Shown here: positions 6,984 through 11,616 of the stretch, piece by piece
Numbering within the stretch: position 1 is the first letter of the stretch
How the letters are laid out: each line of letters begins with the position of its first letter
Source: Galbitalea sp036491035
Lineage (GTDB): Bacteria > Actinomycetota > Actinomycetes > Actinomycetales > Microbacteriaceae
Direction of reading: 5' to 3'
Assembly (NCBI GenBank): GCA_036491035.1
Contig: DASXCU010000041.1
Coordinates: 1 to 11,616, forward strand
DNA: 11,616 bases
Program-made: the position numbers and the translations under genes
Notes under the pieces: model-generated
Databases searched by the model: none
The model's input: only the letters and a program-made list of their open reading frames with translations
Told to the model about the DNA's origin: nothing

Positions 6984-7012
6984 AGTTTACCGGCCGCCGG
7001 CGGCCCGGTCAC
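6984..7012 (-). promoter_or_regulatory. Predicted sigma-A-type serA promoter
   Basis: On the minus strand GTGACC (7007-7012) and TAAACT (6984-6989) are separated by exactly 17 bases. They match the TTGACA/TATAAT-type consensus at the central TGAC and at TA...T. The transcription start would be near 6977, giving a leader of about 55 bases with a Shine-Dalgarno. The spacer holds a 14-bp perfect palindrome. Confidence 0.6.
6992..7005. repeat. 14-bp perfect palindrome in the serA promoter spacer
   Basis: GGCCGCCGGCGGCC is its own reverse complement and lies between the predicted -35 and -10 of serA, a classic place for a repressor operator. It is pure G/C, so chance in GC-rich DNA is a real alternative. 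No regulator gene is adjacent. Confidence 0.45.
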
Positions 7013-7044
7013 ATCGAGCGGAGCCGGGGCCGCAGTATTGGGTA

Positions 7045-7440
7045 ATGAACACGGCTCAGATCGTCGCCTGGGTTTTCCGCGGGCTGACGGCGCTCATCTT
7101 CCTCGTCATGGGGGTGAACCATTTTCGTCCGCGTTCGGCACGCGGCATGGCACGGATCGTGCCGCCGTCGATGCGGCGGGAGGGCATCCTTCGTCCGATC
7201 AATCTCGTCTACTTCACCGGGGTCTGCGAGTTGGCCGGCGGCATCGGCGTCCTGCTCCCCTGGACGCGTCTGATCGCCGCGATTGCTCTCGTCGTGTTCC
7301 TGATCGCGGTGTTCCCTGCCAACGCGTACGCGTCGCAGCATCCCGAGAAGTTCGGTCGGGCGGCCATCCCGTTCTGGCCGCGACTTCTCGCGCAGGTGCT
7401 GTTGATCGCGCTTGTGCTCGTCGCGGGACTGCTCGGTTAG
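7045..7440 (+). CDS. DoxX-like family membrane protein
   Basis: A 131-residue integral membrane protein with four likely helices: about 5-25, 53-71, 74-92 and 110-130. The pattern GVNHFRPRSARGMARIVPP (23-41), followed by YFTGVCELAGGIGVLLPWTR (56-75) and VFPANAYA (89-96), is that of DoxX-like proteins, a broad family of four-helix membrane proteins with mostly unknown roles. The ATG at 7045 is chosen because the first hydrophobic helix begins shortly after it; upstream codons (GPQYWV) are not family-like. No Shine-Dalgarno is seen; a -10-like CAGTAT sits six bases before the ATG. The gene diverges from serA across 122 bp and converges with the next gene, with seven bases between stops. Confidence 0.87.
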   Translation: MNTAQIVAWVFRGLTALIFLVMGVNHFRPRSARGMARIVPPSMRREGILRPINLVYFTGVCELAGGIGVLLPWTRLIAAIALVVFLIAVFPANAYASQHPEKFGRAAIPFWPRLLAQVLLIALVLVAGLLG

Positions 7441-7447
7441 TTCGCGA

Positions 7448-7795
7448 TCAGTGCGTCTGCGTGTAGGCGATCGACCCCACGGTCGAGCACGCCACGACCG
7501 CGAGGGCGACCAGGAAGAACGTGGATCGCACGAGCAGCGTCTGCCGCCGCCCCATCACGAACGCGACTACGTACGCGGCGACCGGGAGAACGACATCCAG
7601 GATCAGCAGCCACCAGGGGGTCAGCGACGCGAGGCCCTGCGCCGCCAGTCCTGCGGGCACGTTGACGAGGTTGCCGATGGCGTTCCACAGTACGCAGGCA
7701 TTAAGCAACCCGAAGACGATCGCAACGACGATCGATGGCCAGCCGTAGCGGACGGACGCCTTGTCTCCGCTCGGGGCAGTGGGTTCAGTTGTCAT
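7448..7795 (-). CDS. Hypothetical three-helix membrane protein
   Basis: A 115-residue protein with a short polar N-terminus (TTEPTAPSGDKAS) and three hydrophobic segments at about 19-42, 60-81 and 89-112. A basic MGRRQ follows the second helix, suggesting that this loop is cytoplasmic. I do not recognise the family. The ATG lies three bases after the TGA of the upstream gene (TGATCGATG), so translation is probably coupled and the two are one operon. No -10-like element is seen at this start. It ends seven bases from the stop of the convergent DoxX-like gene. Confidence 0.72.
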   Translation of the reverse strand: MTTEPTAPSGDKASVRYGWPSIVVAIVFGLLNACVLWNAIGNLVNVPAGLAAQGLASLTPWWLLILDVVLPVAAYVVAFVMGRRQTLLVRSTFFLVALAVVACSTVGSIAYTQTH

Positions 7796-7798
7796 CGA

Positions 7799-8275
7799 TC
7801 ATCGTCCAAACGTGAAGGACCAGGGAATGAGCACGAGCGCGCCGATCAGGAGCCACAGCAATCGGGCCGCCGGTCGGCGATTCCGAGTCAGCAGGATGGT
7901 GGTGACGAACCAGAGCGGAGGAGCGAGGATCGCCAGAACCTGCTGGATTTGGAACACAACCAGGCCGAGGACATCCGCAGCACCGTAGACGAACCGCTGC
8001 CACGACACGACCCAGCCGACCGTGTAAAGCAGGTAGATCCCGCCGAGGATGCCGAGCGAGACGAGGACGACGCTGCTCATCGGCGCGGGGAGCTCGTCCT
8101 CGTCGGGCACGTCCGCCGCCGCGTCGGACCGCGCATCCGAATCTGCCGGGGCCGTCGCCGAGTTCTTCTTCGCGGGCTTCGCCGGCGGAACGGGCTTCGC
8201 CGCGGGAGTCTCGTAGTGGCTCGGGTCGCGACCGCCGGCCCAGGTCAGGGCATCTTCGTCGTCGTCCGAGCTCAC
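7799..8275 (-). CDS. Hypothetical membrane protein with acidic, Pro/Ala/Lys-rich N-terminus
   Basis: A 158-residue protein. Residues 1-66 are low-complexity and probably disordered: an acidic start (SSDDDEDALTWAGGRDP), a Pro/Lys/Ala stretch (AAKPVPPAKPAKK) and a second acidic patch (VPDEDELP). Three hydrophobic helices follow at about 67-90, 105-128 and 136-153, with basic TRNRRPAAR between the last two. The DALTWAGG-x-DP start resembles membrane proteins I recall from Microbacteriaceae; the function is unknown. The GTG at 8273-8275 is preferred over the GTG at 8291-8293 because AATACT lies six bases before it, fitting a leaderless start. The longer form would add six residues. It is probably first gene of a pair with the downstream membrane protein, three bases away. 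Confidence 0.75.
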   Translation of the reverse strand: MSSDDDEDALTWAGGRDPSHYETPAAKPVPPAKPAKKNSATAPADSDARSDAAADVPDEDELPAPMSSVVLVSLGILGGIYLLYTVGWVVSWQRFVYGAADVLGLVVFQIQQVLAILAPPLWFVTTILLTRNRRPAARLLWLLIGALVLIPWSFTFGR

Positions 8276-8281
8276 GCATCC

Positions 8282-8287
8282 AGTATT
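8282..8287 (-). promoter_or_regulatory. Candidate -10 for the membrane-protein pair
   Basis: Minus-strand AATACT is separated by six bases (GGATGC) from the GTG at 8275. It differs from TANNNT only at the first base. It faces the plus-strand candidate TACTGT at 8316 across a 52-bp divergent gap. Confidence 0.4.
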
Positions 8288-8315
8288 CCGCACGGAACAC
8301 TCAGGCCACGCCCGC

Positions 8316-8321
8316 TACTGT
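8316..8321 (+). promoter_or_regulatory. Candidate -10 for leaderless gene at 8328
   Basis: TACTGT is followed by six bases (GATCGC) and the GTG start. No Shine-Dalgarno is present and no clear -35 lies 17 bases upstream. Confidence 0.5.
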
Positions 8322-8327
8322 GATCGC

Positions 8328-8720
8328 GTGCCCCAGGTCGTCGCCATCGTCTGCAGCCTCGGCCTGCTCGCGTTCGCCGCGTACCAGCTTGTACTCCTGT
8401 CGGGAGTTCCGGTCGCTCGGTTCGCGTGGGGCGGCGAGGACCACTACCTGCAACCGCAGCATCGGACGTTCGCTCGACTGAGCATCCTCGGCTGTGCGGT
8501 CGCGATCTTCGTCGCACTTCAGGGCGCAGCGATCGGGCTCGTGATCCCCGCGCTCGCGGCTCGAGTCGCCTGCTACGTGTTCGTCGCCGCGCTCTTCACC
8601 GCATTCATCCTGACGGCTCGATCCCGCAGCCAGCTCGAGCGCAGGCTGATGATGCCGGCCTACCTGGTGTTGTCGGCCCTATTCCTGATTCTCGCGCTGG
8701 CGGGAAACCCCGGCGCGTAA
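8328..8720 (+). CDS. Hypothetical four-helix membrane protein
   Basis: A 130-residue membrane protein with hydrophobic segments at about 3-25, 50-73, 77-97 and 108-125. A polar block after the first helix, SGVPVARFAWGGEDHYLQPQ (25-44), has the shape of a G-x-P-x4-AWGG motif that I recall from small uncharacterised bacterial membrane proteins. A basic loop, ARSRSQLERR, precedes the last helix. Biochemical function is unknown. The start is GTG with TACTGT six bases before it. It diverges from the membrane-protein pair on the minus strand with 52 bp between starts, and is followed after 67 bp by the VOC fusion gene, which has its own -10-like element. Confidence 0.78.
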   Translation: MPQVVAIVCSLGLLAFAAYQLVLLSGVPVARFAWGGEDHYLQPQHRTFARLSILGCAVAIFVALQGAAIGLVIPALAARVACYVFVAALFTAFILTARSRSQLERRLMMPAYLVLSALFLILALAGNPGA

Positions 8721-8775
8721 GGGCTGTGACGCTCGCGCACGTTTCCGACGATGCGCCCGTGTCGGTCGGATTCGC

Positions 8776-8781
8776 TACCGT
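8776..8781 (+). promoter_or_regulatory. Candidate -10 for leaderless VOC-fusion gene
   Basis: TACCGT is followed by six bases (GTTCGC) and the ATG at 8788. No Shine-Dalgarno lies upstream of the ATG. Confidence 0.5.
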
Positions 8782-8787
8782 GTTCGC

Positions 8788-9438
8788 ATGAGCGATTGGA
8801 TCAGCGCGAAACAGTTCCACGACGCGCCGGGAACCGAGGGCTGGCACGTGCTGTACGGGGGCGCGCAGACGGTATTCCGCACCGGCACGTTCGAGGCGGG
8901 CGTCGAGTTCATCCGGCAGATCGCGATCGAGGCCGCGTCCGTCGGACGTGATCCCGACATCGACCTGCGGCCGGAAGCGGTGGTCGTGCGCACCGCAGCC
9001 ACTGAGAGCGGAAGGATCGACGCCGCCGACGCCGAGCTTGCGCGCCGCGTCTCGGCGGTGGCGGCGGAGCTCGGTCTCGCGCCCGACCCGACCGGACTGC
9101 ACACCGTACAGATTGCGATCGCGGAGGCGGAGGGCACGTCGACGCGCGACTTCTGGACGACAGCGCTCGGCTACGAGTACGCGAACGGGCTGATTCTGGA
9201 TCCGCTCCGCCGCGGTCCGCGGATGTGGTTCGACGAGATCCGCGAGCCGGGGCGCGGGCGCACCCACATCGATGTCGCCGTCCCGACCGACCAGGCGGAA
9301 GGCCGCGTCGCCGCTGTTGTCGCGGCCGGGGGCCGACTGGCCGACGACTCGCACGTCCCCGAGTGGTGGACGCTCGCGTCCCCCGACAACCACGGCCTCG
9401 ACATCGCCGGCTGGAACGACAGCGACGATGAGGCCTAG
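8788..9438 (+). CDS. Degenerate pterin-dehydratase-like domain fused to a glyoxalase-like (VOC) domain
   Basis: A 216-residue two-domain protein. Residues 1-95 follow the layout of 4a-hydroxytetrahydrobiopterin dehydratase (PCD): GWHVLYGGAQTVFRTGTFEAG, a helix, then GRDPDIDLR (53-61), VVVRTAATESGRIDAADAELARRV (66-89). The PCD catalytic HHP is replaced by R54-D55-P56, and the later histidine is also absent (TAATES). Residues 103-210 form a glyoxalase/VOC-like domain (TVQIAIAEAE, DFWTTALGYEY, RGPRMWFDEI, RTHIDVAVP, WWTLASPDNHGLDIAGW). H160 and a C-terminal acidic position (D205) could contribute to a metal site. This fusion recurs in actinobacteria; its reaction is unknown to me. The N-terminal part may serve only in structure or dimerisation. 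The stop is 15 bp from the stop of the convergent MetE-like gene. Confidence 0.87.
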   Translation: MSDWISAKQFHDAPGTEGWHVLYGGAQTVFRTGTFEAGVEFIRQIAIEAASVGRDPDIDLRPEAVVVRTAATESGRIDAADAELARRVSAVAAELGLAPDPTGLHTVQIAIAEAEGTSTRDFWTTALGYEYANGLILDPLRRGPRMWFDEIREPGRGRTHIDVAVPTDQAEGRVAAVVAAGGRLADDSHVPEWWTLASPDNHGLDIAGWNDSDDEA

Positions 9439-9457
9439 CCTCGAGGCGCTTGGCTAG
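9435..9457. terminator. Candidate bidirectional stem-loop between convergent genes
   Basis: CTAGCC (9435-9440) and GGCTAG (9452-9457) form a 6-bp inverted repeat with an 11-base loop. The repeat contains the TAG stops of both convergent genes. An overlapping perfect palindrome GCCTCGAGGC lies at 9438-9447. No T-tract follows on either strand, so terminator function is uncertain. Confidence 0.35.
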
Positions 9458-10512
9458 ATAGTCGACGCGACCTGTTCGTGGAGGTCAAGCAAGGTAGTCG
9501 TCCGTTCGCGCGGACCGCGGCCGAAACCACACTCAGTCGCCACGCCGAAATTGGGGACGACCCGGGACGCCGCGGCCGCACGACGCAGCGCGCCCTCCAC
9601 GCCGTCCTCGTGATGAATCAACCCGAGATACACCTCTGTGTCGGTTGGCCACGCGACGGAGGCGAGCGGCGCAAAGTAGGCGTCATCGTCGCGCCCGATC
9701 GGCACGGGCAGGTGCAGCCACGTGACCGGCCGCGGCGCGTTCTCGAATAGCCCAGAAGCGACCTCGGCGAGCATTCCGGCGTCCCCCGGCTGCACGAAAT
9801 GGCTCTCCTCGACGTCCCCGTAGCAGAGGTGGTAGCCCAGTTCCACGTCGACGGGTACAGCCGCGGCTTGCCGGGCGGCGCGCTCGATCACTCCCGCGAG
9901 GATGTCCTCGTGGGTATCGCCGAACCAGGACGTGATCTCGTACCCACGGATCTGGGCTCTTTCGAGCATCCCGAACTCGAGCGCGGTGTCCCACTGGATC
10001 GCGAGCTGATTGTGCGGCACCGCCGCCAGGATGCGGGAAAGCTCGGCGAGCAGCGCACGCTCGTACACCGGCTCGACTGACGCGCGATGCTCCGCGTGGA
10101 AGAAACTGCCCACGACGCCGGCCGGTGTCGGCAGCGACACCTGGAATCGAACGTGTTCCGGAATTCGAGCGTCCGCCTTGAGACCCGCGAATATGCCGTA
10201 GGAGGCGATCGCGGCGTCCGCATATCCAAGCCCGGGCAGGTTCAGATCAGCGGCGTCAACGGTCCCGTCCAGCGTGATCGGACGACCGTCGAAGCGCTCC
10301 CGAATGTAGAACGGTGTGTCGCCCATTCGGGCGAGACCCGGGGTGACGTCGAAGAAATCCTTCTGAAACTGGATCCAGTAGTACCGGTCGCCCACCTCGC
10401 CATCGGGAATACGATGCAGCCGCGACCCGAGGCGATCGCTCACCGTTGTGAACGTCGCCTCGGCGTCCGGAAGGTTGACGCTCCCGACGAGGTGGGCGAA
10501 CCGATCAGTCAC
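9454..10512 (-). CDS. MetE-like TIM-barrel protein (cobalamin-independent methionine synthase C-terminal fold)
   Basis: A 352-residue protein that looks like a stand-alone MetE catalytic-type barrel. It begins with a GSVNLPD turn (10-16) comparable to the GSFPQ start of MetE C-terminal domains. It has AIQWDTALEF (171-180) at the place of MetE's QIDEPAL. It keeps the zinc-site pattern: H228-L-C230 in GYHLCYGD (MetE has H-x-C), E235/E236 soon after, and C328 in ATECGFGRG, where MetE has DCGLK. The N-terminal folate-binding half of full MetE (about 750 residues) is absent. Thiol activation at zinc is therefore plausible, but the methyl donor and acceptor are unknown; a decarboxylase-like or UROD-like role cannot be excluded. 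The start is GTG with no Shine-Dalgarno, 15 bp after the ilvC stop, so it is probably co-transcribed with ilvC. Confidence 0.8.
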   Translation of the reverse strand: MTDRFAHLVGSVNLPDAEATFTTVSDRLGSRLHRIPDGEVGDRYYWIQFQKDFFDVTPGLARMGDTPFYIRERFDGRPITLDGTVDAADLNLPGLGYADAAIASYGIFAGLKADARIPEHVRFQVSLPTPAGVVGSFFHAEHRASVEPVYERALLAELSRILAAVPHNQLAIQWDTALEFGMLERAQIRGYEITSWFGDTHEDILAGVIERAARQAAAVPVDVELGYHLCYGDVEESHFVQPGDAGMLAEVASGLFENAPRPVTWLHLPVPIGRDDDAYFAPLASVAWPTDTEVYLGLIHHEDGVEGALRRAAAASRVVPNFGVATECGFGRGPRERTTTLLDLHEQVASTI

Positions 10513-10527
10513 GAACCCGCACCGATG

Positions 10528-11553
10528 TCAGCGCGCTGCGCTGCCGTCCGTGTAGTCCGCGTCCTGCTGCTTCCAGGCGAAGAGAGCGCGCAGCTCCTTA
10601 CCGGTGGCCTCGATTGGGTGCTGGGCACCCTTCTCGCGCAGGGCCAGGAACTCCGGAGCTCCGGCATCCTGGTCACCGATGAAGTGCTTCGCGAAGGTGC
10701 CGTCCTGGATCTCGTTCAGGATGGTCTTCATGTTGTCCTTGACGTGCGGGTCGATGATGCGCGGACCGGAGACGTAGTCACCGAACTCGGCCGTGTCGGA
10801 GACCGACCAGCGCTGCTTGGCGATGCCACCCTCCCACATGAGGTCGACGATCAGCTTCAGCTCGTGGAGCACCTCGAAGTAGGCGATCTGCGGCTGGTAG
10901 CCCGCCTCGGTTAGCGTCTCGAAGCCGTACTGGACGAGCTGCGAAACACCGCCGCAGAGAACGGCCTGCTCTCCGAAGAGGTCGGTCTCGGTCTCCTCCG
11001 TGAACGTGGTCTTGATGCCGCCGGCGCGCAGGCCGCCGATGCCCTTTGCGTAGCTCCAGGCGAGCTGCCAGGCGTTGCCGGTCGCATCCTCTTCGACGGC
11101 GACGATGACGGGGACGCCGCGACCGGCCTCGTACTCGCGGCGAACCGTGTGGCCGGGGCCCTTCGGGGCGACCATGATCACGTCAACGCCCTCCGGTGCC
11201 TCGATGTAGCCGAAGCGGATGTTGAACCCGTGACCGAACAGGATCGCCTTGCCCCTGGCCAGGTGCGGCTGGATGTCCTCGCGGTAGATGATGCGCTGGT
11301 ACTGGTCCGGCGCCAGAATAACGATGACGTCGGCCCACTCGGATGCCTCAGCGACGGAGAGGACCTTGAATCCGGCCTCCTCGGCCTTCGGCTTCGACTT
11401 CGAGTCGGCCTTCAGTGCAACGACGACGTCGACGCCGGAGTCGCGGAGGTTCAGCGCGTGCGCGTGACCCTGCGAGCCGTAGCCGATGATGGCGACCTTC
11501 TTGCCCTGGATGATCGACAGGTCAGCGTCTTTGTCGTAGAAGATTTCGGTCAC
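10528..11553 (-). CDS. ilvC: Ketol-acid reductoisomerase, class I
   Basis: A 341-residue enzyme that isomerises and reduces 2-acetolactate or 2-aceto-2-hydroxybutyrate to dihydroxy acids, the second shared step of valine and isoleucine synthesis. Signatures are the dinucleotide loop GYGSQGHAHALNLRDSG (24-40), the cofactor-specificity loop LKADSKSKPKAEE (47-59, long form typical of NADPH use), H108 in GHGF, and K131 in APKGPGH. The Mg2+ ligands are D191 and E195 (TDLFGEQ) and E227 and E231 (FEVLHELK). The length is that of class I enzymes. The GTG at 11551-11553 is chosen because the conserved T-E-I-F-Y-D start follows it directly. A purine-only tract precedes it, and a REP-like repeat lies 24 bases further upstream. 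The ilvBN genes that usually precede it would be outside the window. Confidence 0.97.
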   Translation of the reverse strand: MTEIFYDKDADLSIIQGKKVAIIGYGSQGHAHALNLRDSGVDVVVALKADSKSKPKAEEAGFKVLSVAEASEWADVIVILAPDQYQRIIYREDIQPHLARGKAILFGHGFNIRFGYIEAPEGVDVIMVAPKGPGHTVRREYEAGRGVPVIVAVEEDATGNAWQLAWSYAKGIGGLRAGGIKTTFTEETETDLFGEQAVLCGGVSQLVQYGFETLTEAGYQPQIAYFEVLHELKLIVDLMWEGGIAKQRWSVSDTAEFGDYVSGPRIIDPHVKDNMKTILNEIQDGTFAKHFIGDQDAGAPEFLALREKGAQHPIEATGKELRALFAWKQQDADYTDGSAAR

Positions 11554-11570
11554 TTTTTTCTTTTCTCTCT
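11554..11570 (-). promoter_or_regulatory. ilvC: Purine-only tract before the ilvC start
   Basis: The 17 mRNA bases before the GTG are all A or G (AGAGAGAAAAGAAAAAA). There is no standard GGAGG; AGAGAG is a weak, distant Shine-Dalgarno. The run would leave the start unpaired in otherwise GC-rich RNA and may act as an A-rich translation enhancer. Confidence 0.5.
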
Positions 11571-11577
11571 ATTTGTT

Positions 11578-11616
11578 GGTTGAGTAGCGCCGCGAAGCGC
11601 CGCGTATCGAAACCGG
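11578..11616. repeat. REP-like palindromic element upstream of ilvC, running to the window edge
   Basis: Read on the minus strand it starts GGTTTCGATACG, passes through GCGGCGC-TTC-GCGGCGC (a 7-bp stem with one mismatch) and ends CTACTCAACC. The outer GGTT and AACC also pair. This is the shape of a dispersed intergenic repeat I recall as abundant in Microbacteriaceae. Only one copy is present in the window, so the dispersal claim rests on recall. Confidence 0.65.

Noticed and set aside
6923..7012. Longer SerA starting at 7012
   Set aside because: The added 30 codons are not SerA-like and overlap the predicted promoter and palindrome; the GTG at 6922 has a well-spaced AAAAGGA.
8605..9393. A 262-codon minus-strand open frame opposite the VOC fusion gene
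   Set aside because: The plus-strand frame has two recognisable domains and a -10-like element at its start; this one has neither.

Overview
The window looks like GC-rich actinobacterial chromosome, most likely Microbacteriaceae. The evidence is the grouping of ilvC, serA, leuB, ilvE and a fumarylacetoacetate-hydrolase-family gene on one strand, frequent GTG starts, many starts without a Shine-Dalgarno sequence but with a TANNNT hexamer just upstream, and a REP-like palindrome of the GGTTTCGATACG...CTACTCAACC kind. I recall that repeat as common in this family; no search was possible. The genus is not resolved. I saw no tRNA, rRNA, CRISPR array, phage gene or transposase.

Layout, read from the right end (core genes are on the minus strand). 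A REP-like element (11578-11616) lies before ilvC (ketol-acid reductoisomerase). ilvC is followed after 15 bp by a MetE-like TIM-barrel protein that keeps the zinc-site pattern of cobalamin-independent methionine synthase. Convergent to it is a plus-strand fusion protein with a degenerate pterin-carbinolamine-dehydratase-like domain and a glyoxalase-like (VOC) domain, preceded by a small plus-strand membrane protein. Divergent from that is a two-gene minus-strand pair of membrane proteins, then a plus-strand DoxX-like membrane protein. serA (D-3-phosphoglycerate dehydrogenase, long ACT-containing form) follows with a good sigma-A-type promoter. Behind serA lies a DGPF/YCII gene plus a large ECF sigma factor, which together are an ECF42-type module. 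Two tandem DUF6458-like small membrane proteins on the plus strand separate this module from the leuB-ilvE-FAH operon, which ends at base 1.

The core genes supply branched-chain amino acids and serine: IlvC makes dihydroxy acids for valine and isoleucine, LeuB carries out the leucine-specific oxidation, IlvE does the final transamination, and SerA opens the serine branch. The accessory genes between them sit in short divergent or convergent units with very small gaps.

The observations most worth checking are: (1) a sequence upstream of the DGPF gene, TGTCGA-N18-CGTC, matching the promoter motif I recall for ECF42 sigma factors, which predicts autoregulation; (2) exact TANNNT-N6-start arrangements at five gene starts, predicting leaderless mRNAs; (3) the MetE-like enzyme tied to ilvC; (4) the fusion protein that has lost the dehydratase histidines; (5) a 14-bp perfect palindrome in the spacer of the serA promoter.
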